DNA of 15,602 nucleotides from JBFLVQ01 sp040758525 (GTDB taxonomy: Bacteria; Acidobacteriota; Blastocatellia; Chloracidobacteriales; JADJPF01): positions 1 to 15,602 of the forward strand of contig JBFLVQ010000146.1 in NCBI GenBank assembly GCA_040758525.1, read 5' to 3'. Each line of letters opens with the position of its first letter. Within the stretch, counting starts at the first letter, position 1. The position numbers and the translations under genes were made by a program. Below are positions 1-7,215 of this stretch, piece by piece. The notes beneath the pieces were generated by a model. The model saw only the letters and a list, made by a program, of their open reading frames with translations. It searched no databases and was not told the DNA's origin.

Positions 1-1754
1 CGCTCACACTACGCAATCCCAATGGGCTGGAAGTAAAGGAGACACTTGCTGTTATTCCTAGTGCCATTGGTCCTAGTCCCTTAACTGTCTCTGACATTCA
101 GCAGATTATTGCTCAAGGTGTCTCTGCTGCTCTCAAACTCGGCTTTGCTGGTACATTCGCAATCACAGATCGAGAAGGAAATATTCTTGCTGTTTTTGAG
201 ATGAAAGGCGCGCCTAAGAATGTAATTATTCGCGATTTAGGAAAATTATCAGATGGGCTGGAAGGCCTCACTGTACCTGCCAGTACTTCTGCTATCTCAA
301 AAGCTGGTGTAGGAGCATTTTTTGGCACACAAGGCAATGCCTTTTCAACACGCACAGCGGCTTGGATTATACGGGAAAATATTCCCCCATTTATCAAAAA
401 CAGGGCGGGTGGTCCGCTTTTTGGGGTACAAGTCTCCAGCCTTGGATGTAGTGATATCAAACAACCTGGCTTGCCACTCGGTTTAGCAGGCGATACAGGC
501 GGTTTCCCAATCTATAAGAATGGTGTTATTGCTGGTGGTTTGGGTGTAGAATTGAATGGTGAATATAACATTGCTCTTAATCGACCAGAACATATGGTCA
601 GACCGATTAATGGCGCCGCTAACAGTGACGAAAATGTTGATCGCGCACTTTATATTCGCGAAGGAATAGAAGAGATAGTTGGTATTGCAGCATTAAAAGG
701 GTATGAAGCGCCCGAAGGTATTCGCGCCGATAAGATCTTAGTTGATGGTATACGACTACCTTATACAAGGCAGCTAGTAGTTCCTAGTTTTGAGACTATC
801 CCCTTCAAACAATTGCCAGGAAAATTGAAATCTGATTTTCCAATTCGTATTGGGGTACAGACCGAATTTCGTGACATTACCCTACATGATCGCCCAGTTC
901 GTGTGGTAAACCGTTTCTTTCCATTCAAGAATGGTAAGGGCGGCCTCTCCATTGGAGAAGTTGAACAGATCCTCTTACAAGCCCTTAAGGAAGCCAACCG
1001 TGTACGTGCGGCAATTCGCCGCCCACTGGAAGTAGCCGCAGAAGTTAATATAACTGTTATTGATGCTGATGGTAATGTGCTTGGCCTAATTAGCACCCCA
1101 GATGCACCTGTCTTTGGCTTTGATGTCTCAGTAGAGAAGGCACGTGCTGTAGCCTTCTTCAGTCGCTCTGATTCTGCTCAGCTTTTCATCAATGCAGGTC
1201 TAGCAGACCGCCTAGCAATGTTACGAGCCGATGGTATAAAACTCGATGGACAATTTGCTTTCACAGCGCGTGCCGTCGGCTTCTTAGCCAGGCCTTATTT
1301 CCCTGATGGTATTTCTGACAACCAGTTGGGTCCTGGGCCACTATCAACGCCTATAGGCGAATATAGCCCACTTAATAATGGTATGCAGACAAGCTATCTG
1401 TTAAGAGGTGGTAATGGTGGAAATCAACCAGTGATTCTACGCAGTATCAACAATGTTCTTAGCAAGCAGAAGCCAGTAGCTCCATTCTGTGATGCTAGTA
1501 ATGGCAAGACATTTAGTCTGCTTAACAATACTGTGATGATCTTTGCTGGTAGCGTCCCACTCTTTAAGAGTGGCCAACTGGTTGGCGCAATTGGTGTGAG
1601 TGGCGATGGTATTGAGCAGGACGATATTATTGCTACATATGGTAGCGAAAACTTTGAGCCACCAGCTGAACGTAGAAGCGACCGGGTCTTTGTACGTGGT
1701 ATACGACTACCATATACAAAATTCCCCCGCCATCCCCATTTGGGTGAAGAGTAG
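1..1754 (+). CDS. Heme-binding-like protein with two GlcG/HbpS domains (5' partial)
   Basis: The frame is open from base 3 with no stop, so the gene starts outside the window; 583 residues are visible. Domain 1 begins near visible residue 27 (LTVSDIQQIIAQG, then FAITDREGNILAVF). Domain 2 begins near residue 315 (LSIGEVEQILLQAL, then NITVIDADGNVLG and SVEKARAVAFFSR). Both are typical of the GlcG/HbpS (haem-degrading, PF03928) fold. Each half ends in a glycine-rich strand pair (FPIYKNGVIAGGLGV; VPLFKSGQLVGAIGVSGDG) and a tail containing GIRLPYT, so the protein looks like an internal duplication. Known HbpS proteins bind haem or aquo-cobalamin extracellularly; GlcG itself has no settled role. 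The first 26 visible residues (LRNPNGLEV...) resemble the end of an Ig-like module, suggesting a secreted multidomain protein (inference). Ligand binding cannot be read from the sequence. The gene ends 17 bases before a strong terminator. Confidence 0.8.
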   Translation, partial: LTLRNPNGLEVKETLAVIPSAIGPSPLTVSDIQQIIAQGVSAALKLGFAGTFAITDREGNILAVFEMKGAPKNVIIRDLGKLSDGLEGLTVPASTSAISKAGVGAFFGTQGNAFSTRTAAWIIRENIPPFIKNRAGGPLFGVQVSSLGCSDIKQPGLPLGLAGDTGGFPIYKNGVIAGGLGVELNGEYNIALNRPEHMVRPINGAANSDENVDRALYIREGIEEIVGIAALKGYEAPEGIRADKILVDGIRLPYTRQLVVPSFETIPFKQLPGKLKSDFPIRIGVQTEFRDITLHDRPVRVVNRFFPFKNGKGGLSIGEVEQILLQALKEANRVRAAIRRPLEVAAEVNITVIDADGNVLGLISTPDAPVFGFDVSVEKARAVAFFSRSDSAQLFINAGLADRLAMLRADGIKLDGQFAFTARAVGFLARPYFPDGISDNQLGPGPLSTPIGEYSPLNNGMQTSYLLRGGNGGNQPVILRSINNVLSKQKPVAPFCDASNGKTFSLLNNTVMIFAGSVPLFKSGQLVGAIGVSGDGIEQDDIIATYGSENFEPPAERRSDRVFVRGIRLPYTKFPRHPHLGEE

Positions 1755-1771
1755 TTGCTATTATCAGAATA

Positions 1772-1810
1772 AAAAAGAGGTCTAGTCAACTTTTAGCCAG
1801 ACCTCTTTTT
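1772..1810. terminator. Bidirectional rho-independent terminator
   Basis: A perfect 12-bp inverted repeat (AAAAAGAGGTCT at 1772-1783, AGACCTCTTTTT at 1799-1810) with a 15-base loop. The A and T runs give a U-tract on both strands. It lies between two convergent genes and can serve both. Confidence 0.9.
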
Positions 1811-1831
1811 CTACAGTATCTTGCTTTCCTA

Positions 1832-2164
1832 CTAATCTTCTAAAATAATCTGACAGATATCCGCCATCATATTATCAACACCCTTAACCTGCATGGAGAG
1901 GTAATTATTCACGGCTTTGCGCGCGGCTGCTTGTAGATCAGCCAAGTAGGGGGTAATTGAATTGCCACAAGTAGCAACTTCAAACCGGGCGATATCGCCA
2001 TCTGCACTACTCAATTCCAACCTTTCTGGCTGAAGACGTAAAACAACATTCTTATAGACCGCTGTATAACCCTTGCTCCAAAAGATTGAGCTGTGCCAAC
2101 GCAGCTTACCTGAGTAGGTCAATTCCAGCAATTTAGACATTGTGCGTATGATTATCTCATCCAT
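1832..2164 (-). CDS. Hypothetical protein, 110 aa
   Basis: I do not recognise a family. The product has 110 residues, no signal peptide and no membrane segment. It has a beta-rich centre (WSKGYTAVYKNVVLRLQPERLELSS) and an alternating helical C-terminal half (PYLADLQAAARKAVNNYL), ending in an acidic tail. The case that it is real: it fills the space between two convergent or tandem genes, has its own promoter (TTGACA, 17-base spacer, TATGCT at 2211-2239), a purine-rich ribosome site (AGAGGG) just upstream of the ATG, and a terminator 22 bases after its stop. The short, compact form would fit a cytoplasmic adaptor or small regulatory protein, but nothing in the sequence shows a function. Confidence 0.65.
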   Translation of the reverse strand: MDEIIIRTMSKLLELTYSGKLRWHSSIFWSKGYTAVYKNVVLRLQPERLELSSADGDIARFEVATCGNSITPYLADLQAAARKAVNNYLSMQVKGVDNMMADICQIILED

Positions 2165-2210
2165 GACACCCTCTATGGTCGCTTGTTAAGTTCAGGTCAA
2201 CTACAAACCT

Positions 2211-2239
2211 AGCATACTAATGCAATCTACTAATGTCAA
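2211..2239 (-). promoter_or_regulatory. Sigma70-type promoter for the 110-aa protein
   Basis: On the minus strand a consensus -35 TTGACA (2239-2234) is followed after 17 bases by TATGCT (2216-2211). Transcription would start near 2204, about 40 bases before the ATG at 2164. Confidence 0.6.
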
Positions 2240-2333
2240 TTTAGCATGTGCGTGGTCAACCATCTTTTGGAGATCTCAGCACACGCTTACGCTTGGCTTT
2301 AGAAGGCAAACTGGTATGATGGCAGATTGTAGA

Positions 2334-2368
2334 TTGCGGATCTGAAGAGGTCTTCTTCAAATCCGCAA
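2334..2368 (-). terminator. Stem-loop downstream of aceE, probable terminator
   Basis: A 15-bp inverted repeat (TTGCGGATCTGAAGA at 2334-2348; TCTTCAAATCCGCAA at 2354-2368) with a 5-base loop, 8 bases past the aceE stop. Its one irregular pair is C-A on the plus strand but G-U on the minus strand, fitting a role in the aceE transcript. No strong U-tract follows, so it may act as a 3' stabiliser or a weak terminator. Confidence 0.55.
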
Positions 2369-2376
2369 CTCACTAA

Positions 2377-5055
2377 TTAATGGAGTTGTTGCGCAAAAGC
2401 TGCACGTTCCGTAAATCCCAACTCCTGCATTGCTTCAGTTACTATCTGGGGACTGATCTTACCGATACGAGAGAGTTGATAGAGTGTGCATATCACAATG
2501 GATTCAGCATCAACTTCGAAATAACGGCGTAGTTTCTCACGCGTATCACTCAAACCGAAACCATCGGTACCAAGTGAGAAGTAGTGGCTCGGCATCCAAC
2601 GCGCAATCATATCGGGCACAGCTCTCATATAATCGCTGGCTGCGATAATCGGCTCTTGGGTCTGTTCAAAGAGTGTGGCAATGTAGGGCTTGCGTGGCGA
2701 TGCCTCAGGATTGTGCATATTCCAATGTTCAACTTCAAGGGCTTCTTTGCGTAACTGCTGATAGCTGGTTGCCGACCAGACATCAGCAGAGACATCATAA
2801 CGCTCGGCAAGGATCTCCTGAGCACGTAACACCATACGCATTATTGGCCCATTTCCCAATAATTGTGCATGCTGAGCCTTGTTGGCGGGACCTTCTTTGT
2901 AGCGATAGATGCCACGAATAATCCCCTCTTCCACACCACTAGGCATTGATGGCATTGCATAGGTCTCATTATAGACCGTGATATAGTAAAAGATATCCTC
3001 TTGTTGGTCGTACATTCGTCGTAATCCCTCACGTACAATCACTGCTAGTTCGTAATGGAAAGCAGGATCATAGGTAAGAATATTTGGTACGACAGAAGCA
3101 AGTATATGGCTATGACCATCATCATGCTGCAAGCCTTCACCCATTAATGTGGTACGACCGGCTGTGCCACCGATCAGGAAACCACGTCCACGCGCATCTG
3201 CAAAAGCCCAGATCTGATCGCCAGTACGTTGGAATCCAAACATCGAATAGAACATATAGAATGGGATCAAATTTTCGCCATGTGTAGCATAACAAGTACC
3301 AGCAGCAGTGAACGAGGCCAGTGAGCCTGCTTCTGTAATGCCCTCTTCAAGAATCCAGCCATCTTTCTTCTCGTTGTAACTGAGTAGCATATCAGAATCG
3401 ACCGGCTCGTAGAGTTGACCTAAGGCAGCATAGATGCCTACTTTCTTAAAGAGGAAATCCATACCAAAGGTACGCGCCTCATCTGGAATGATCGGCACAA
3501 TACGTTTGCCAATCTTTGGCTCATCAAGCAGCTTGCGTAACAAGCGCACAAAGGCCATAGTTGTAGAGACATCTTGATTAGCCACGGTAGCTTTATAAAA
3601 TTCTTGATATAACTCCGGTTTAGGCAGATTGAGCGCGCGTGAGCACACCAGCCGTTTTGGAATAGAGCCACCCAATTGCTGGCGCCGCTCTAATAAATAT
3701 TGCACCTCTTCACTCTTTGCACCTGGATGGTAGAAAGGTGCATCTTTTAACTTACTATCTGGTATTGGTAGATTGAGTCGATCGCGGAATACACGCAGCT
3801 CAGCCTCACTCATCTTTTTCATCTGGTGTGTAGCATTACGTGCCTCCACACCTTCACCAAGTGTCCAACCTTTTACCGTTTTGGCCAGTATCACGGTAGG
3901 TGCGCCCTGATGGTTAACAGCAGCATGATAGGCAGCATAAAGCTTGCGGTAGTCATGACCTCCTCGACGTAAACGTACCAGATCATCATCACTGAGGTGC
4001 TCAACCATTTTAAGCAACCGCTCATCCACACCAAAGAAATGCTTGCGTATATAATCACCAGACTCTACCGAATATTTCTGAAACTGACCATCAAGCGTTT
4101 CATTCATCTGGTTTAGCAGTAGGCCATCAATATCCTGGGCAAGCAAGGCATCCCATTCACGCCCCCATACGACCTTAATTACATTCCAACCAGCACCACG
4201 AAATACTGCTTCTAGTTCTTGAATGATTTTGCCATTACCACGCACAGGACCATCTAGCCGTTGTAGGTTACAGTTAACTACAAAGATCAAGTTATCAAGT
4301 CCCTCACGATTAGCAACAGAAAGCGCGCCCAGTGCCTCTGGCTCATCTGTTTCACCATCACCTAGAAATGCCCATACACGCGAGCGTGAAGTATCCTTAA
4401 TACCACGATTGTGTAGATAGCGATTGAAGCGTGCTTGATAGATCGCATTTATTGGTCCTAAACCCATTGATACAGTGGGAAACTCCCAGAAATCCGCCAT
4501 CAATCGTGGATGCGGGTAGGAAGAGAGTCCCTTACCTTCAACTTCGCGACGGAAAAATTCTAGATGTCCTTCCGTGAGTCGCCCTTCAAGAAATGCACGT
4601 GCATAGACACCGGGTGCCGCATGACCCTGGTAGTAGATCTGATCTCCAGAGTCCCCATCATCCTTGCCACGAAAGAAGTGGTTAAAACCTACTTCATAGA
4701 GGCTGGCAGAGGATGCGTAGGTAGAAAGGTGACCACCTATACCAGGAAAACGGTGGTTGGCACGTACTACCATTGCTACTGCATTCCAGCGAATTATACG
4801 CCGTATACGCAATTCAATCTTCTCATCGCCTGGGAAGGGTGGTTCTTGTTCAGGAGAAATAGTATTAATGTAGGGTGTCTGCACTAGCGGTGGCAACCCT
4901 ACCTGCATCAATCGCGACTTCTTCATCAGTTTGCGCATCAGAAACCGCGCCCGCTCAGGCCCTTCTGTCAAAAATACCTGTTCTAGGGCCTCAAGCCATT
5001 CGTTGGTCTCTTGCGGATCACTATCTGGAAGCTGGTGCTTAAACTCATCAAACAT
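2377..5055 (-). CDS. aceE: Pyruvate dehydrogenase E1 component, homodimeric type
   Basis: Thiamine-diphosphate enzyme that decarboxylates pyruvate and acetylates the lipoyl group of E2 in the cytoplasmic pyruvate dehydrogenase complex. The 892 residues match the usual length of the family (about 890). Near the N-terminus are GIGGHLSTYASSA (His109) and YYQGHAAPG (His145). The ThDP/Mg motif starts with GDGETDEPEA (232-241) and ends at NCNLQRLDGP (261-270). The mobile loop contains NATHQMKKM (His410). The second domain has EEGITEAGS (catalytic Glu near 575), then a long conserved block ending GLQHDDGHSH. All key residues seem intact. The start is set by the ATG at 5055 with GGAGTG upstream. It lies 39 bases after the epimerase gene and is probably co-transcribed with it. 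No aceF or lpd is adjacent, so E2 and E3 must be encoded elsewhere. Confidence 0.97.
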   Translation of the reverse strand: MFDEFKHQLPDSDPQETNEWLEALEQVFLTEGPERARFLMRKLMKKSRLMQVGLPPLVQTPYINTISPEQEPPFPGDEKIELRIRRIIRWNAVAMVVRANHRFPGIGGHLSTYASSASLYEVGFNHFFRGKDDGDSGDQIYYQGHAAPGVYARAFLEGRLTEGHLEFFRREVEGKGLSSYPHPRLMADFWEFPTVSMGLGPINAIYQARFNRYLHNRGIKDTSRSRVWAFLGDGETDEPEALGALSVANREGLDNLIFVVNCNLQRLDGPVRGNGKIIQELEAVFRGAGWNVIKVVWGREWDALLAQDIDGLLLNQMNETLDGQFQKYSVESGDYIRKHFFGVDERLLKMVEHLSDDDLVRLRRGGHDYRKLYAAYHAAVNHQGAPTVILAKTVKGWTLGEGVEARNATHQMKKMSEAELRVFRDRLNLPIPDSKLKDAPFYHPGAKSEEVQYLLERRQQLGGSIPKRLVCSRALNLPKPELYQEFYKATVANQDVSTTMAFVRLLRKLLDEPKIGKRIVPIIPDEARTFGMDFLFKKVGIYAALGQLYEPVDSDMLLSYNEKKDGWILEEGITEAGSLASFTAAGTCYATHGENLIPFYMFYSMFGFQRTGDQIWAFADARGRGFLIGGTAGRTTLMGEGLQHDDGHSHILASVVPNILTYDPAFHYELAVIVREGLRRMYDQQEDIFYYITVYNETYAMPSMPSGVEEGIIRGIYRYKEGPANKAQHAQLLGNGPIMRMVLRAQEILAERYDVSADVWSATSYQQLRKEALEVEHWNMHNPEASPRKPYIATLFEQTQEPIIAASDYMRAVPDMIARWMPSHYFSLGTDGFGLSDTREKLRRYFEVDAESIVICTLYQLSRIGKISPQIVTEAMQELGFTERAAFAQQLH

Positions 5056-5094
5056 AGGGTCACTCCATTAAAAAATTTGTCATTGAGAATTCGC

Positions 5095-6087
5095 TTAGAC
5101 ACTAGCGTAAACATTCTGCGGAAGAAATGCCGCAAAAGTTTCACGCAGTCCCACATCCAACGGCCGCGGCTGCCAATCCAGTTCCTGTTGCGCTTTTGCC
5201 GCAGAAGCAGCCCAATGACAGTTTTCCATCATACGTATCGCTTCACGCGAAACAAGCGGCGTTTTGCGCTGCCATGCCGAGAACAGTTCATCAAAGATGG
5301 CTGCCACTTTCAGTAGAGCAAATGGTAATGTACGTTGCGGCATTGGCCGACCAGTAAGACGCGCTAGTATATTCAGCATCTCGCGATTACTAATAACTTG
5401 TCCAGCCAGTATGTAGGATTCGCCAACACGACCACGCTCATAAGCAGAGATCATTCCTGCTACAACATCCTCGACATGCACATAGGTATAACGCGTCTCA
5501 GGGGCAACACAAAAAGGCATCTTTCCTTTTAAGTACCGCTGCCAACTCTCTGCTAGTGCACTGGGATCGCCAGGACCATAAACAACCGATGGCATCACAA
5601 TTATAATTGGTGCGCCTTTTTCGATCAGGGCTTTTGCCTCTTGATGAGCTAGATATTTGGTGCGGCAATACTCACTCTGAAATTTTCCATCATGAGGAAA
5701 ATTCTCATCGGCAATAGTATTGCCGGTATTGCCTAATGCTGCGACGGTGCTGCAATAGATCAGGCGTGGCACCCCTAGTTCACGCGCGATCTCGCAGACA
5801 TTGCGTGTGCCCACTACATTTATCTGGTGCATACGTGCTTTATCGCGCACACCTATTTGGTAAAGCGCAGCTAGATGAAAGACTGCATCTACTCCTGTCA
5901 TCGCTTGGCGTAAAGATTCACGATTAGTGATATCTCCTGTGACAGTTTTGACACCTGCCTGCCCAAGCGCGCGTACATTGCGGTTACGCACTAAACAAAC
6001 AAGATTGTCATGACGCGCTAGCAGGCTCTTCACCAGATATCCACCAATGAATCCGGTAGCACCAGTAATTAGGATTTTTGAGGGCAT
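5095..6087 (-). CDS. NAD(P)-dependent epimerase/reductase, extended SDR (HpnA/dihydroflavonol-reductase-like)
   Basis: A 330-residue extended short-chain dehydrogenase. The Rossmann dinucleotide motif is GATGFIG (9-15), GDIT at 51-54 contacts the adenine side, and DAVFHLAALY (67-76) and INVVGTRN (89-96) are family blocks. The catalytic set is the Ser/Thr of YCSTVAALG (111-119) and Tyr140-xxx-Lys144 in EYCRTKYLAHQEA. PSVVYGPGD and the downstream YTYVHVEDVV block are typical of the dihydroflavonol-4-reductase/HpnA branch. Substrate cannot be read from sequence; a sugar-nucleotide, lipid-linked or ketone substrate is possible. The ATG has GGGAG seven bases upstream. aceE follows 39 bases after the stop, suggesting one operon, though no biochemical link is known to me. 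Confidence 0.9.
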   Translation of the reverse strand: MPSKILITGATGFIGGYLVKSLLARHDNLVCLVRNRNVRALGQAGVKTVTGDITNRESLRQAMTGVDAVFHLAALYQIGVRDKARMHQINVVGTRNVCEIARELGVPRLIYCSTVAALGNTGNTIADENFPHDGKFQSEYCRTKYLAHQEAKALIEKGAPIIIVMPSVVYGPGDPSALAESWQRYLKGKMPFCVAPETRYTYVHVEDVVAGMISAYERGRVGESYILAGQVISNREMLNILARLTGRPMPQRTLPFALLKVAAIFDELFSAWQRKTPLVSREAIRMMENCHWAASAAKAQQELDWQPRPLDVGLRETFAAFLPQNVYASV

Positions 6088-6117
6088 AAAAGGCTCCCAG
6101 AAATAGTCCTATCAGCT

Positions 6118-6126
6118 ATTGTAGCA
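6118..6126 (-). promoter_or_regulatory. Extended -10 promoter for epimerase-aceE
   Basis: On the minus strand TGCTACAAT (6126-6118) is an extended -10 element, about 30 bases before the epimerase ATG. A TTGACA overlaps just upstream but is too close to serve as its -35. Confidence 0.45.
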
Positions 6127-6246
6127 TGTCAACACTACTGCTAAGCACCTATTAGTGCAACTCTAATCTTCTCCTAGTTATTCCATTAACCGAATAGTTT
6201 GTTATCTTTGATAGCAGCCATTGCAGGCAATTGAAAGAGTGGAGGA

Positions 6247-6664
6247 GAAACAACAACGCCGGACTCCTAAATTGGGAGCCCGGCGTTCTTGACTCTTCTC
6301 CCCCTATATGGGGAATGCACTATAAAAAGCGCATAAAACTTACAGAAGAAAGCTATTCAAATTTACTGATCGTCATAACCCTCAAAACTTGATAAGTCCT
6401 TGCTTATCGCCCAATATCGCCGCCTCAAGGGTAATAAGGCGAACACTATCATTTCGGTATGATAGGTTGAGGACGACTCTACTTAAGCCCGGTTGGAGAG
6501 ACCGAACTGCGAGGCTACTGGGCAATCCCCCTTTCGAGAAACCCCGCAAGACCTGGATAGAATCCAGACACCGGACCGCCACCAATTGACGACTCAGTTA
6601 CTCTCCCGTATAACCAAGCTGATCCGGGTTCGCTGTTAACGAGTCCTATAGGTTGGTTGCTAGC
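6247..6664 (-). ncRNA. Candidate structured non-coding RNA, family not assigned
   Basis: This stretch has no credible protein gene but dense RNA-like structure. Stems, in plus coordinates: 6391-6396/6403-6408; 6423-6428/6467-6472 enclosing 6446-6452/6459-6465; 6486-6493/6501-6504 and 6513-6516; 6521-6528/6573-6580 enclosing 6553-6558/6562-6567; 6591-6600/6637-6645. Several irregular pairs (in 6521-6528/6573-6580, in 6591-6600/6637-6645, and in the terminal stem) are A-C mismatches on the plus strand but G-U wobbles on the minus strand, which argues for a minus-strand transcript. A TTGACA promoter lies at the upstream end and a terminator at the downstream end, giving an RNA of about 400 bases. 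That length would fit RNase P RNA or tmRNA, but their conserved motifs were not found. The 5' end is inferred from the promoter only. It could instead be a long leader of the epimerase operon. Confidence 0.55.
6255..6287 (-). terminator. GC-rich hairpin terminator of the candidate RNA
   Basis: AACGCCGG-A-CTCC (6255-6267) pairs with GGAG-C-CCGGCGTT (6275-6287) across a 7-base loop. The central pair is G-U on the minus strand only. On that strand GTTGTTTCTCC follows, a broken U-rich tail. Confidence 0.7.
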
Positions 6665-6670
6665 CGACCA

Positions 6671-6699
6671 ACTACAGTTTCAATTGAGAAGATTGTCAA
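6671..6699 (-). promoter_or_regulatory. Promoter for the candidate RNA
   Basis: On the minus strand a consensus -35 TTGACA (6699-6694) is followed after 17 bases by TGTAGT (6676-6671), a weak -10. Start of transcription would be near 6664. Confidence 0.4.
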
Positions 6700-6756
6700 G
6701 CTACCTTCAAAGGCAGTTCCATCTTAGCATATAGAAGTAATGCATGCAAACTTATT

Positions 6757-7215
6757 TTACCTAGAAAGTGTAGAGAAATATTTACGTCGCACTAACCAGA
6801 TAACTAATAGTGCTAGCGCAGCACCTGTGAGATCGATGAGCGTGTCAGTAAGCGAACCTATACGTTGGCGTGAGAGTGACTGTAAGTACTCATCAAAGAG
6901 AGCCTGCCCTAGTACTAACACAAGTGTGTAAGCAAACCAGCGATAACGCCAGTGTATCTCTGCAGCCGACCACATACCAAAGAGCAACATTGCTAATAAT
7001 GCATATTCACTTAGATGGGCAAGTTTGCGTATCGCAATATGTATCAGATAGATGGTCTGCTCGTCAGCAGTAGGCAGTAACCAACGCAGTAGCGGCCCGA
7101 AAAATAGTGAAGTGCGCGCCGCGCTAAAACGATCGGTGGAGAAGTTAGTAATTGATAATGCCCAAGCCAGCGAGAGCAGGCCATAGATCAGCTTGCTGGG
7201 CCGCCATCGCCACAT
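6757..7215 (-). CDS. VanZ-like family membrane protein
   Basis: A 152-residue integral membrane protein with about four hydrophobic segments: roughly residues 8-23, 54-62 running into 68-84, 92-107, and 128-142. Family hallmarks are RKLAHLSEYALLAMLLFG (63-80) and DEYLQSLSRQRIGSLTD (108-124), which match the conserved polar positions of VanZ-like proteins. VanZ gives low-level teicoplanin resistance in enterococci, but most members have no known role. The start codon overlaps the stop of the preceding ABC gene by one base (TAATG), so translation is probably coupled and the protein probably works with, or is at least expressed with, the exporter. Confidence 0.88.
   Translation of the reverse strand: MWRWRPSKLIYGLLSLAWALSITNFSTDRFSAARTSLFFGPLLRWLLPTADEQTIYLIHIAIRKLAHLSEYALLAMLLFGMWSAAEIHWRYRWFAYTLVLVLGQALFDEYLQSLSRQRIGSLTDTLIDLTGAALALLVIWLVRRKYFSTLSR

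Noticed and set aside
201..1754. First gene starting at the ATG at 201
   Set aside because: The frame is open back to the window start, and residues upstream complete the first GlcG domain.
4564..4887. Plus-strand open frame inside aceE, and similar frames inside the ABC genes
   Set aside because: Antisense shadows of strongly conserved coding sequence, with no recognisable product.
6382..6589. Short open frames on both strands inside the structured region (66-67 codons)
   Set aside because: They overlap each other and the RNA stems, resemble no family, and are explained by chance in a structured GC-richer segment.
6240..6710. RNase P RNA, tmRNA or group I intron
   Set aside because: The length fits, but the conserved RNase P core (GAGGAAAGTCC and ACAGAAA-type motifs), the tmRNA tRNA-like ends and tag frame, and the group I P/Q/R/S core were not found on either strand.
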